A DNA stretch of 47,676 nucleotides, taken from the NCBI RefSeq assembly GCF_030651495.1, contig NZ_JAUSFI010000076.1, forward strand, positions 1-47,676, written 5' to 3'. Below the pieces are notes generated by a model. The model was not told the DNA's origin. It ran no database searches and worked only from the letters and a program-made list of their open reading frames with translations. This DNA is from Undibacterium sp. (GTDB lineage Bacteria; Pseudomonadota; Gammaproteobacteria; Burkholderiales; Burkholderiaceae_D). The position numbers were made by a program, and so were the translations under genes. The first letter of the stretch is position 1, and every line of letters begins with the position of its first letter. This document shows, piece after piece, positions 17,098 through 25,906 of this stretch.

Positions 17098-18087
17098 TTA
17101 CTCTTGCCAATAGTGAGGATGATTCACCTGGTAATACGCCATCGTTTTCTCCAGGCCCTCTAGTAAATCGACTTTAGGCACCCAACCCAACTCCCTCGTG
17201 ATTAAGCTGAAGTCACCATAGTAATCACCAATATCAATTGCCTTGCGTTCAGGAGGGAACGGTATCAACTCGTACGCGCCACCACGACCCAAGCTCACCA
17301 TCATTTCGGCCAAGGCCTTCAGCCCAACCACCTGACTGCTCCCGAGGTTATAGACTTTACCGTTGGCCGCGTCACTTACACCCGCCAACAACAGTGCTTC
17401 AACACAATCATCCACGTAATTGAAATCGCGCAATTGGAGGCCATCTCCAAACACCTTAATCGGTTTGCCTTCGATCAATAGTCGAACCCAAATTCCAAGG
17501 AAAGTTTGTCGCGCATCCTTCACCCTCATTCCCGGGCCGTAGGTATTGGTCAAACGTAAAGCGCAGGCACGTATGCCATATACATTGTTGTACAGCAAGT
17601 GATACCACTCGCCGGCGAGTTTATTGATGCCATTGACATCAACTGGCCGAACCGGGTGTTTCTCGTCCACGGGCAAATAATCCGGTTTTCCATAAAGCTG
17701 TCGTGTGCTGGCGAAAACGATCTTGATCCCAGGGTTGGTTTTTCGACAAGCTTCCAAGATAGACAGCTGAGCTGTTGCGTTAATGTCAAGGTCAGTCTGC
17801 GGATCGTTCATCGAATCCACGTGGCTGGTTTGCCCGGCAAGGTTGAACAAAAAATCCTTCCCCCGCAACAGATATGACATAGCGAAAGGATCACGCACAT
17901 CGCAAACATTCACGGTGACTTGATCACGAATATCGGCGACGTTATAGGGATTGCCGCCATACTGCGGAATTAGGCTATCGACCAAAGTAACATGCGCACC
18001 TTGCACTACCAACGCTCGGGCTAAGTTGGAACCAATGAAGCCGAGGCCACCAGTGATGAGTACATTGGTATCTTTATAACTTTTCAT
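17098..18087 (-). CDS. NAD-dependent nucleotide-sugar epimerase/dehydratase lacking the catalytic Tyr
   Basis: A 329-residue extended SDR. The NAD motif GGLGFIGSNLA is at 13-23, FASTRQLYG at 125-133 supplies the Ser/Thr position, and FNYVDDCVEALL near 218-229 is the usual nucleotide-sugar region. Instead of YxxxK the sequence has Asn152...Lys156 (DVNGINKLAGE), so the catalytic Tyr is replaced by Asn while the Lys is kept. The rest of the fold looks intact. It starts with an ATG at 18087 (AGGAAAG upstream) and overlaps the methyltransferase stop by 14 bp. The reaction cannot be predicted; a Tyr elsewhere could take over. Confidence 0.87.
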   Translation of the reverse strand: MKSYKDTNVLITGGLGFIGSNLARALVVQGAHVTLVDSLIPQYGGNPYNVADIRDQVTVNVCDVRDPFAMSYLLRGKDFLFNLAGQTSHVDSMNDPQTDLDINATAQLSILEACRKTNPGIKIVFASTRQLYGKPDYLPVDEKHPVRPVDVNGINKLAGEWYHLLYNNVYGIRACALRLTNTYGPGMRVKDARQTFLGIWVRLLIEGKPIKVFGDGLQLRDFNYVDDCVEALLLAGVSDAANGKVYNLGSSQVVGLKALAEMMVSLGRGGAYELIPFPPERKAIDIGDYYGDFSLITRELGWVPKVDLLEGLEKTMAYYQVNHPHYWQE

Positions 18088-19009
18088 CTACGGCTTTCCT
18101 AAGCACAAGGATTGAAGAGTGACCCGATAACAGTAACTGAGGGAAAAATCTACTCAAAGGACGAGCCAATATTGCGGAGAGCTTGGACAGTATTTTTCCT
18201 CTAAAGCTAATATCAACTACTTTGGGAGAAATACGCATAATTCGCGTGAAAAAACGGTTTACCAATACTGAAAAGCCCCAATAACGGTGAACTTGTGATA
18301 ATGCCTCCTCAACATAATCACTTACAACAAGATTATGGCACTCTGCCAAATAGAACAACGACTGCTTATTCCACAATAAAATGTGGTGAGGAGGCATGTT
18401 AAAAATGTTATTAACCGCTGCTCCAACGAAGCCATCATTATTGGGAACAGCTATAACGACAACTCCACCAGGCTTACATAGGGACACAAGGGCAGAGAAA
18501 AATGAATGAATTTCAACCACATGCTCCAACACTTGAAAACAGGTTACCACATCAAAATGATTTTTAAAATGCGCCGGCGCCTTGGTAATATCGATTTGAT
18601 GAACATTTCTTTTTAGAGATATTGCGATATCAACCGACTTCGAACTCAGTTCAACGCCCAAAAAAATAACATCGGGTGGCAAGTGAGTTGAGAATTCTCC
18701 AATTCCACACCCAACATCAATTATATTGGAACCCGGAGAAATCAAATCAGAGGTGAATTTATATTCTGATTTTCCAGGATGCTTGTAGTACCAATCCCAT
18801 TCAGCCAACTTACCATAAAATGCATCATCGCCAGGACATGCTGGCGAATAAAATCCTAGTCCACAGTGTCTGCAATCATATTTTGAAATGTAATTGCTTT
18901 TGAATAAATTTGAAACGTTTACACCCGACTTCTCCCAAAGAGAACAAATAACTTGAGCATCAATGGATTGCTCCAATCTTGCATCAAAACTACACAGGGG
19001 ACATTCCAC
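18074..19009 (-). CDS. SAM-dependent methyltransferase with N-terminal zinc-ribbon-like motif
   Basis: A 311-residue protein. Residues 3-6 (CPLC) and 46-49 (CRHC) form two CxxC pairs of the kind that bind zinc in sugar C-methyltransferases and relatives. A class I methyltransferase domain follows: NIIDVGCGIGEFSTHL near 95-110, FDVVTCFQVLEHVVEIHSFF near 152, and LCKPGGVVVIAVPNNDG near 176-192. Cysteine pair plus methyltransferase is common in glycan loci. The start is a GTG at 19009 with AGGA 6 bases before it; the nearby ATG at 19004 is out of frame. It overlaps the upstream gene by 20 bp. Base composition is visibly lower in GC than the genes to its left. Confidence 0.87.
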   Translation of the reverse strand: MECPLCSFDARLEQSIDAQVICSLWEKSGVNVSNLFKSNYISKYDCRHCGLGFYSPACPGDDAFYGKLAEWDWYYKHPGKSEYKFTSDLISPGSNIIDVGCGIGEFSTHLPPDVIFLGVELSSKSVDIAISLKRNVHQIDITKAPAHFKNHFDVVTCFQVLEHVVEIHSFFSALVSLCKPGGVVVIAVPNNDGFVGAAVNNIFNMPPHHILLWNKQSLFYLAECHNLVVSDYVEEALSQVHRYWGFSVLVNRFFTRIMRISPKVVDISFRGKILSKLSAILARPLSRFFPQLLLSGHSSILVLRKAVDEKL

Positions 19010-19820
19010 GATCTATCCTTTTAAATATAAAACCTTGATACGAAAAGTTACTACCACTGCCGCCTATGCTGGGATATTGAATGACAAGCTCATAGTTTAA
19101 AGCTTTAAGCAAGTCTATAAGACGCTTACTTGAAATGAGTCTGCACGGTAAAGTTGCTTTATATATTTGTCGCGGGACCTTCTGAACTGTTATTTTTTCA
19201 ACTTGATCAAACGCAACAGGTGATCTGTCAACTATTATAATTTCAGCTTTTGATTTGCCTACAATATCCAAGTAATAGGAAATTGACTCTGGTAAATATT
19301 CAAGTACACTCGAAAGCAAAATAGCATTGGGCTTGTTTTCAGCAAGACAGTCATCAACTGAAGTATAAAAACGTAGTGTATTGTCTTGAATATGCTCACG
19401 CCCCGCTGAAACATAATGCGCCTGCTCGATCACCGACCACCGCACCTCTGGGAGGCTCGCAAGAAAAGCTCTGTTCTGAAAATAGCTACTGCCTAGTGCG
19501 CCGCCGAAATCAAGCACATTCAGCCGGCCACCGCTTTGTGCCGCAACCCACATTATCGCAGCCGTCACTGGCCAAACGTATTCAATACATTCAAACAATA
19601 CCGAGTCACGTTCATAGGCGGCTTCACCCCGCTTGACCTTCAGTGTTGACTCTAACACTTTAGTCAGAATGGGCGCGTCGTCGTAGCCGGTACATTCAGC
19701 CGCCGCTTCTTCCCAAGTGGGGTAATTGCCGTTAAAACGTATGCCACCGCTGCGAAGACGACCTATCACTCGAACCACAGCCGGCGGTAACCAATCTCTA
19801 GCAATTGTTTTAATGCTCAT
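18990..19820 (-). CDS. Putative methyltransferase, TIGR04325 family
   Basis: A 276-residue protein resembling the TIGR04325 group of putative methyltransferases from surface-polysaccharide loci. YPTWEEAAAECTGYDDAPIL near 32-51 is the characteristic N-terminal signature; LNVLDFGGALGSSYFQNR near 100-117 is the SAM-binding motif I, and NAILLSSVLEYLPES near 165 is the motif IV region. It then has IIIVDRSPVA near 195, another family hallmark. The ATG at 19820 has AGGG about 7 bases upstream; the longer frame into the neighbouring gene is not needed. Its substrate is unknown, probably a sugar of the glycan. Confidence 0.85.
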   Translation of the reverse strand: MSIKTIARDWLPPAVVRVIGRLRSGGIRFNGNYPTWEEAAAECTGYDDAPILTKVLESTLKVKRGEAAYERDSVLFECIEYVWPVTAAIMWVAAQSGGRLNVLDFGGALGSSYFQNRAFLASLPEVRWSVIEQAHYVSAGREHIQDNTLRFYTSVDDCLAENKPNAILLSSVLEYLPESISYYLDIVGKSKAEIIIVDRSPVAFDQVEKITVQKVPRQIYKATLPCRLISSKRLIDLLKALNYELVIQYPSIGGSGSNFSYQGFIFKRIDRGMSPV

Positions 19821-19824
19821 GCAA

Positions 19825-20721
19825 TTACCCTGAAAATAACCTTCTAATCCTACGGCCCAGTCTGCCAACTAAAGTTCCTTGGCTCTTTCTAAAGAAGGAT
19901 TCAAATGCGGCTTGACCCGGCGCAGAGGGCACAACCTCAAGCGCGCTCAGATTGATAGTTGTCGCACTGAGTATGGCATTGAGACTTGATCCATCTCCGC
20001 AATGCGTACCGCTTCCGTCGTTGCCAATGTTATGCACTAGACTTCGCCCAGGATAAAGAGTTAGCTTGCCAGCAAGAAACGCAGATGCGTACCACCGAAC
20101 GGCCCAAGAGTTATTTAACCCCTTTATTTGTCCCTCCAGCATCTTCGAATAGCCGTATGTACCATTGAAGTCAAACTCCTTAAGCAGGTCTCGACGCTTC
20201 AACTCATCTAACAGTGCCTGACCATCTGCACTAAATATACCCCAGCCACGCCTCCAGGTAGCCCAGCCCCAACAATCAGCGCCCGGCAGGAAGAACGCTT
20301 CGGGCAAAGTTCGTTGTACTGGATACACGTAGCCATGAATGCTGATCACACGTTCATCATCAGCAAATCGGTCCAAAGCATCGTTCATATATGCAAGGAA
20401 ATGCGGTGAAGTCAACAAGTCATCTTCGACCACAATTACCCGCTCATGCTCGACCAATACCTGCGTTACGCCGCTGATAACGGACTTAGCCAGGCCAAAA
20501 TTATGGGGGCGATGGTATATGGTGACCGAGCGAAAACCTTTGATCGACTCCAAATAGCCACGGACTTGATCGACTGCAGACTGTTTATCCGGCGTGCGCG
20601 CAGCATCCGAGAATACGATCAGTTCATGGTCGGAGGCCCCCGGATTGCACGACAAGGACTCAACTGTTCGCCGAACGTGATCAGGACGGGCATAGGCAAA
20701 GAGGACTATGGGTGCAAGCAT
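19825..20721 (-). CDS. Glycosyltransferase, GT-A type (GT2/GNT-I-like)
   Basis: A 298-residue protein with the plan of bacterial GNT-I-like transferases. It opens with PIVLFAYARPDHVRRTVESL (residues 4-23), then ELIVFSDAAR near 33-42, NFGLAKSVISGV near 74-85, and an acidic metal-site candidate RVIVVEDDLLTSPHFL near 93-108. A WGWATWRRGW segment near 150 is distinctive of the group. The C-terminus is basic (GRLGRRIRRLF). The ATG at 20721 shares one base with the TAA of the FkbM gene (TAATG), a translational-coupling junction. Its stop lies just before the ATG of the TIGR04325 gene. The transferred sugar is not predictable. Confidence 0.87.
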   Translation of the reverse strand: MLAPIVLFAYARPDHVRRTVESLSCNPGASDHELIVFSDAARTPDKQSAVDQVRGYLESIKGFRSVTIYHRPHNFGLAKSVISGVTQVLVEHERVIVVEDDLLTSPHFLAYMNDALDRFADDERVISIHGYVYPVQRTLPEAFFLPGADCWGWATWRRGWGIFSADGQALLDELKRRDLLKEFDFNGTYGYSKMLEGQIKGLNNSWAVRWYASAFLAGKLTLYPGRSLVHNIGNDGSGTHCGDGSSLNAILSATTINLSALEVVPSAPGQAAFESFFRKSQGTLVGRLGRRIRRLFSG

Positions 20722-21422
20722 TATGCTCTATCGTTCTTATATATTAACGTGTTGTATGTTCGTGATAATAGCGAATAGCTGTTATTTTTCATATAAATAT
20801 GGATATCACTCCCCATTATTTTCTCTAGTGTTGAATTAAGCACCTCCACCAACACGCAAGTCGGTCTAAATTTAGACCAGTTATTTGATTTCAGCACCAT
20901 AAAATCAAAGCCTTCAACATCAATAGAAAGAAAGTCTATTTTTTGTCCAATCGGCACATACGCGGCAAGAATTTCGTCCAGTCGAAGCATGGGGATGTTT
21001 TCAACCTTAATCACCTTATATTGAGTATTTCTCAATCGATCTTCAACAATGTCTGCATCAAACGTATTCAGTGCAGGCTCGTCAAAATAGTAGTATTTCA
21101 ATGTTTGAGTACTATCAGACACTCCTACTTGAAGATTAATGTCTCTTAGTCGCGCAGCCTTAAAAATCGAAACGACATTTGGATTCGGCTCAATATTTAT
21201 CCCACACCAATTCTTTTTGTAAAAAAAATACGTATTTGAGAATCGGACTGGATGATGCGCACCCACATCTATATAAAATCCATTTTCCTTCCCGTCAAAT
21301 ATTCTATTCAAAATCAAGTCTTCACCTTCCTGGGAGTATGACAATGTTGCATACCTTCCCAACCTTAGGCTTTGCGCCCTTCGTTGAATATTTTTAAATA
21401 ATTGAAATAAATTTAAGCTCAT
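20721..21422 (-). CDS. FkbM family methyltransferase
   Basis: A 233-residue FkbM-type O-methyltransferase. Seen: SYSQEGEDLILNRIF near 29-43, GFYIDVGAHHPVRFSNTYFFY near 48-68 (SAM motif I), WCGINIEPNPN near 72-82, and IDFLSIDVEGFDFMVLKSN near 162-180, the family's hallmark acidic motif. Such enzymes methylate sugar hydroxyls. This is the first gene after the 675-bp non-coding gap, so a promoter could lie just upstream: a weak candidate pair on the minus strand is TTGTGA (21459-21464) and CATTAT (21436-21441), spacer 17. Base composition is AT-rich compared with the block to its left. Confidence 0.9.
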   Translation of the reverse strand: MSLNLFQLFKNIQRRAQSLRLGRYATLSYSQEGEDLILNRIFDGKENGFYIDVGAHHPVRFSNTYFFYKKNWCGINIEPNPNVVSIFKAARLRDINLQVGVSDSTQTLKYYYFDEPALNTFDADIVEDRLRNTQYKVIKVENIPMLRLDEILAAYVPIGQKIDFLSIDVEGFDFMVLKSNNWSKFRPTCVLVEVLNSTLEKIMGSDIHIYMKNNSYSLLSRTYNTLIYKNDRA

Positions 21423-22097
21423 GGCTTCAATATTAATAATGCGTAAACCCTACGGCATTCACAATTCAAGATCATGCCAATATTACAAAAAACTGCACTT
21501 CTAGAATGACAAACACTAATACAAAATGAATTCATTATGGCCTATGTTTAGACTGAGCTGATTTACCATGCTACCAGTCAACCGTATGCCGAAAATACTA
21601 TCCCCCGAGAATTAAAAAAATGAGTAAAAACAAAACCCAATAAATAGATAAATCTGTTCACGTAAACGTGAACCAATAAGTTAGCATAATGCGCTATGCC
21701 TATGCCTAGACCTATACCGTCGCAAACGACCATCGCATTTCGAATCTCACCGCCCTCGCCCCCAAAATTAATTATCGTTTAAGTTCATAAAGCAATCAAA
21801 TTTTCTTCAAAAAAAGACGGCCATTTTTTCAAAAAAATTAAACTAAGTCATAGTTATTTTTATAGCAAATTGGATAGATTATTCCAGCCAGTGTTCGCAA
21901 TTACTATTGAATAATGAAATTCTTAACTCTCGCAACCAAAATAAAATGTATTTTCCCAACCATATATTTGCAAAATAAAATCACACATTCCTCAGCGCCA
22001 TATTAATTTCACACAATCCTCAAAAGAAAATCCAAGATTTAAATATCTTCAGTGAGCGACATCTTTATATGATTAACTTTTGAATTCAATTTCAATT
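21423..22097. other. 675-bp AT-rich non-coding gap with an 18-bp palindrome
   Basis: No plausible gene was found here on either strand. It is the only large gap in the locus and divides the AT-rich block from the decoration block. It contains many A/T runs, a perfect inverted repeat at 21656-21673, a short ctatgcc-like direct repeat near 21694-21716, and an A/T-flanked GGCC segment near 21810-21840 that is too weak to call a terminator. A promoter for the downstream genes and H-NS-type binding are plausible but not shown. Confidence 0.7.
21656..21673. promoter_or_regulatory. Perfect 18-bp palindrome, operator-like
   Basis: The sequence GTTCACGT-AA-ACGTGAAC is a perfect inverted repeat with 8-bp arms and a 2-bp centre. 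It stands in otherwise AT-rich non-coding DNA about 235 bp upstream of the FkbM gene. The form suits a dimeric regulator's operator; it has no T-run and is not a terminator. The regulator is unknown. Confidence 0.5.
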
Positions 22098-23213
22098 CTA
22101 ACGAATGGACAATCTGGACAAAATACCAATAATTATCGTCTGATATTCGATTTTTTTCGCTTCCAATCGTCCTCCCGCGTATCCAACCACAAGAGCGGCC
22201 CACAGTGCCAGAAACGATACAACAACATTTTTTAGTATTGAATCATCACTTAGATAAACAGACACCGATTGTAAGAATAGTAGTACGGGGAAATGAGTAA
22301 CATACAAGCTATACGAAATGGTCCCCACATCGTGTATCAACGGCAATCTAAAATTAAATTTCAAAACAATTGCAGAAATTACAACCGCCAATAGTAAATC
22401 CAACAAAATCAACGGGGGACTTTGACTCAATGCGGGCGACACAATATAACTTTTGGCAATGTCAGTACAAACAATGAACGCCACTAGTAATAAGCATGCT
22501 GCCGCCTTTGAATTTAATCTTCGGCCTACTATTCCAAACATATAGTAAGCGATACTACCAACTAGCCAAATGGTAGCGTAACGTAAGAATTCCGGGTTTA
22601 AACGTATCGCCACATACGAAATTAGTGAAAAACCGATCATCGCTGAAAATCGCTTACTACCAAGAATAATGAGATAGAAGCAAGCATATATTAGATATAA
22701 CTTAACTTCAATGTACAGGCTCCACAGGGGTCCATTCAACTGCAGCAATCCCTGTAACATTATCAATGAAAACAGTAATTCATTTTTTGACAGTGTTAAG
22801 TAGTCGCGTGCTGAGTATGCGTCACCAGGAAATTTCAATGGATATGCGACTCCCGGCATGTTAAACACATACAAAAAAAGAAATACAAAAACTGAGATTG
22901 CAATAGAAAATATGAATGGTGGATATATTCTTGCAAGTCTAGCAGCAATGTAACTTTTCACATCAAATAGGCCTTTATTCCTATTTACATTCTCTTCAAT
23001 CGAATGCGCGATAAGAAAACCACTAAGCACAAAAAAAACTTTTACAGCGAAGTCACTTGAAATAGATGACACACCACGTATCCATGGTGGGAGCATCTCA
23101 TATCTTAACCAGTAAATTTGAATAATATGCGACAACAAAACCACAAGCGCTGCAACACCTCTCAAACCAGTTAAGCATTCCACCCTACTCATCGATATAG
23201 ATTTACACTCCAT
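22098..23213 (-). CDS. Acyltransferase family 3 (OafA/YrhL-like) membrane O-acyltransferase
   Basis: A 371-residue integral membrane acyltransferase with about ten hydrophobic segments. The N-terminus shows LTGLRGVAALVVLLSH (near 14-29), with the conserved catalytic His, and DFAVKVFFVLSGFLIAHS near 55-72, both hallmarks of the family (the R...SGFL signature). These proteins carry acetyl or similar groups across the inner membrane onto surface polysaccharides. There is no C-terminal SGNH domain. The ATG at 23213 follows a GCGGAAA; an ATG at 23192 is also possible and the most upstream codon would be TTG. It is the last gene before the large gap and is strongly AT-rich, a sign of separate origin. 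Confidence 0.92.
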   Translation of the reverse strand: MECKSISMSRVECLTGLRGVAALVVLLSHIIQIYWLRYEMLPPWIRGVSSISSDFAVKVFFVLSGFLIAHSIEENVNRNKGLFDVKSYIAARLARIYPPFIFSIAISVFVFLFLYVFNMPGVAYPLKFPGDAYSARDYLTLSKNELLFSLIMLQGLLQLNGPLWSLYIEVKLYLIYACFYLIILGSKRFSAMIGFSLISYVAIRLNPEFLRYATIWLVGSIAYYMFGIVGRRLNSKAAACLLLVAFIVCTDIAKSYIVSPALSQSPPLILLDLLLAVVISAIVLKFNFRLPLIHDVGTISYSLYVTHFPVLLFLQSVSVYLSDDSILKNVVVSFLALWAALVVGYAGGRLEAKKIEYQTIIIGILSRLSIR

Positions 23214-23233
23214 TTTCCGCAAGTCAAATGAAT

Positions 23234-25024
23234 TTAATCATGATCTAAACTCCCTGCGATCGCTTGCAATCGGACAATCAATTTTGACGACGGCATATTT
23301 GTAATATTTTTTTCGTCAAAAAATTTAATTATTTTTTTTATTGCATCACTTGTAGCCAAAATTTCCTGATCGGCTATCGCGCGCGCTTTCAAATTAGTCT
23401 GCTCAAGCAAGAATTTGTATTTTTCATCCACTATATTTACACCTTGGAGAACATCCGAAAATCTAGTTTCGAATTTATCACTGTACAAATTTATATTTCG
23501 ACGCCCACGAATAACTAATGATCCAGCCATGTGCAATAAGTGATGCCACCTAAAAGCTTCTACAATATCTTCCAAGCGAGTCTTATTCAAAGGTTGAGTA
23601 ATCATTCTATAAAATTGATCAACAGTTTCCGCCTTTGAAAACAATGCAAGATGCGGCGTAGCAAAAGTAATCCTGGTTATTCCCGACACCACAGGAATTC
23701 CAAGTTTCGCAGCCTCTAGACCCATCGTTCCCCAAGAAGTTAAGCAAATATCTGCAAACTGCAAAATATCATATGCGGATACATCATCCTCTGGCCATAT
23801 AAATACAACATTACTCTTGGCAGAATTCGATAAGTTCTTATATAAATTAATATCTTCCGCAACACCTGCATCTCTATGGCTTTTAGCTAATCGAGGATGA
23901 ATTTTAATTATTACCTGGACATCATGACTATTAGCGTATTCAATTATGTACTTGATCCAGTCAAGCTGATTTACAAAGGCGTCTTTGACTTCAAAAGTAT
24001 CCAACAATGCATTTGATAACTCCTCAATAGCATCAATTTCATCATTTGCGCTTGTAAATAGCGCTAGCGTCTTTATTTCCGGGCGGAATCCATAGTATGA
24101 AAGAAGTTCTGCATAGTTTCCTGAATAATTTGAAGAAAAAATATGACCACCCGTACTACTCATTCTAAATATTAGGTCTGAAGAAATTTCTTTCACCACC
24201 TCCGACGGCAAAGGAATATTCTTCCATTCAACCCAAGCTGCGGCTCGTGTACACTTTTCACTAGCTCTTGTTCTATCCGCGGATAATGTAATAAATTGAG
24301 GATCAGCGTTAAAATGATAGGATAATCCTGCCCTTAGTGCTGAGATATCCTTTTTCCTTGCCCATGTACGAACTACGTTGGCGAGACTATATTCATCTAT
24401 TGCAATTACCGCTTCCGCCAATTTTGCTACAGGACTATTTTCAAGAAAATCCACTATGCCAACTCCATCAGAAATGATGGAATCATAATATACCAATTCA
24501 TTTCTATTGAGATCTATTCTTGCTCGATATCTTTTAAACTTAATTGATAAATCATAGTACGCAAGTCTACCAATGGGTATGCCTTTATATGTATAAAGCA
24601 GTCTTTCCTCGAGGGAATTCCCTTGAAACTTTATTTTCTGTTTCCTAGCATTGGAGCAATCCAAATATTTCAAATTTTGATTCTTAATCTTACTCATGCC
24701 ACTGTGTGAGCAATTTGCGCAAACAAGAGCATTTTTAATATTTCGAGAACTTTTATTCGTTCTGTCTATCAACATGCAATTACTTAGAAATCCATTGCAC
24801 CCAAAAAAAACTGGTGTATACCCGTCACTCTTGAGGTCCTCTGCTATGATGAGCAACGTATCTATATATAAGGACACCCCTATTTCGGGTAGAAAAAATA
24901 GGACTATTTTCTTTGATTCAGTCAAACTTCTTTTTGGTAGGTATCTACTTAATTTAAAGATAATCAATAGAATTAATTTCTTTAATAGGAAGACGCCCCT
25001 TTTTAAATTATTTTTCTTTGCCAT
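23234..25024 (-). CDS. Capsule-type surface-carbohydrate transferase, GT-B-like
   Basis: A 596-residue protein that I can only place broadly. The C-terminal half resembles capsule/teichoic-type transferases: VQVIIKIHPRLAKSH near 373 and FADICLTSWGTMGLEAAKLG near 420, the His-Pro and Ser/Thr-x-x-x-Glu type motifs that bind nucleotide phosphates in GT-B folds. The N-terminal half has a cysteine cluster (GCNGFLSNC near 74-82, CANCSHSG near 102-109), as in several uncharacterised surface-carbohydrate proteins. No transmembrane anchor beyond a short basic-hydrophobic N-terminus (residues 10-30). The ATG at 25024 was chosen over a TTG at 25039. Composition is very AT-rich. Substrate unknown. Confidence 0.7.
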   Translation of the reverse strand: MAKKNNLKRGVFLLKKLILLIIFKLSRYLPKRSLTESKKIVLFFLPEIGVSLYIDTLLIIAEDLKSDGYTPVFFGCNGFLSNCMLIDRTNKSSRNIKNALVCANCSHSGMSKIKNQNLKYLDCSNARKQKIKFQGNSLEERLLYTYKGIPIGRLAYYDLSIKFKRYRARIDLNRNELVYYDSIISDGVGIVDFLENSPVAKLAEAVIAIDEYSLANVVRTWARKKDISALRAGLSYHFNADPQFITLSADRTRASEKCTRAAAWVEWKNIPLPSEVVKEISSDLIFRMSSTGGHIFSSNYSGNYAELLSYYGFRPEIKTLALFTSANDEIDAIEELSNALLDTFEVKDAFVNQLDWIKYIIEYANSHDVQVIIKIHPRLAKSHRDAGVAEDINLYKNLSNSAKSNVVFIWPEDDVSAYDILQFADICLTSWGTMGLEAAKLGIPVVSGITRITFATPHLALFSKAETVDQFYRMITQPLNKTRLEDIVEAFRWHHLLHMAGSLVIRGRRNINLYSDKFETRFSDVLQGVNIVDEKYKFLLEQTNLKARAIADQEILATSDAIKKIIKFFDEKNITNMPSSKLIVRLQAIAGSLDHD

Positions 25025-25137
25025 TTCTATTTTTGTCAACCAAACGAGTTGTTAATACTCTTCGTGTTGTCACGGAGAATATTTACTATTAGCTTGAAAG
25101 GTCTTTACTCCAGTCCGAGATAAATTCTTCACAGATG

Positions 25138-25755
25138 TCACTGAACCAAATCAATAACACCTCGTTGCTGCATAAAAGTTATTACCCGATTTACTGACTC
25201 ATCTAAAGTAAGCGATCCAGTGTCAACAACTAGTTCGGGATCAGTTGGCTCCTGATAAGGCGAAGAAATTCCGGTGAAATTCTGAATGTCCCCTCTTCTC
25301 GCTAGCCTATACAACCCCTTGACATCACGTTCTTCGCATACTTCCAGAGGACAATTGCAATATATTTCCAGAAAATCACCCTGCGGCACTAAGGATCTAG
25401 CGCGGGCCCTGTCCGCAATGTACGGTGAGATAAATGCTGTTAAAGTAATTATTCCAGCATCCACAAACAGCTTCGTCACTGCCCCAATTCTGCGAATGTT
25501 TTCAACTCTGTCTTCCATGGAGAATCCCAAATCTGAACATAGACCATGCCTAATGTTATCTCCATCAAGAACAAATGTACGGCAACCTCGATTAAATAGC
25601 TCTTCTTCTACGGCATGCGACAGAGATGACTTACCTGCTCCAGACAAGCCAGTAAACCACAGAATCACGCCACGATGAGCATTAAGACTTTCGCGACGAA
25701 CTCTGGTTACAGTAGCATGATGCCAAACAGTATCACTTGATCTATTTTTTTCCAT
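25138..25755 (-). CDS. cysC: Adenylylsulfate (APS) kinase
   Basis: A 205-residue APS kinase, which phosphorylates adenylylsulfate to PAPS. The Walker A motif GLSGAGKSS is at about 36-44, [12 protein letters not shown] near 62-73 is the APS-binding segment, [18 protein letters not shown] near 104-121 and [19 protein letters not shown] near 143-161 are family signatures. Length is normal. No ATP sulfurylase (CysDN) or recognisable sulfotransferase occurs in the window, so why it is here is unclear: it may supply PAPS for a glycan sulfotransferase elsewhere. Start is either ATG 25755 or GTG 25770. The gene is separated from the amidotransferase upstream by about 150 bp, so it may have its own promoter. 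Confidence 0.92.
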   Translation of the reverse strand: MEKNRSSDTVWHHATVTRVRRESLNAHRGVILWFTGLSGAGKSSLSHAVEEELFNRGCRTFVLDGDNIRHGLCSDLGFSMEDRVENIRRIGAVTKLFVDAGIITLTAFISPYIADRARARSLVPQGDFLEIYCNCPLEVCEERDVKGLYRLARRGDIQNFTGISSPYQEPTDPELVVDTGSLTLDESVNRVITFMQQRGVIDLVQ

Positions 25756-25906
25756 TTTATATTTCAACACATTGATCCACTATGTTCGGCACAATCAGCC
25801 ATGAAGGAAATTCATAGTCAAGCAATGAACCAGGGATTTTTTTCCTGTGAATTTGCTAGTTATTTACACGGTTACGTATGAAATTCCACACTCCGTGGAT
25901 TCGTAA

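Noticed and set aside
21810..21845. A/T-flanked GGCC segment in the internal gap as a terminator
   Set aside because: The possible stem is mostly A-T pairs and short, so it is not distinguishable from the surrounding A/T runs.
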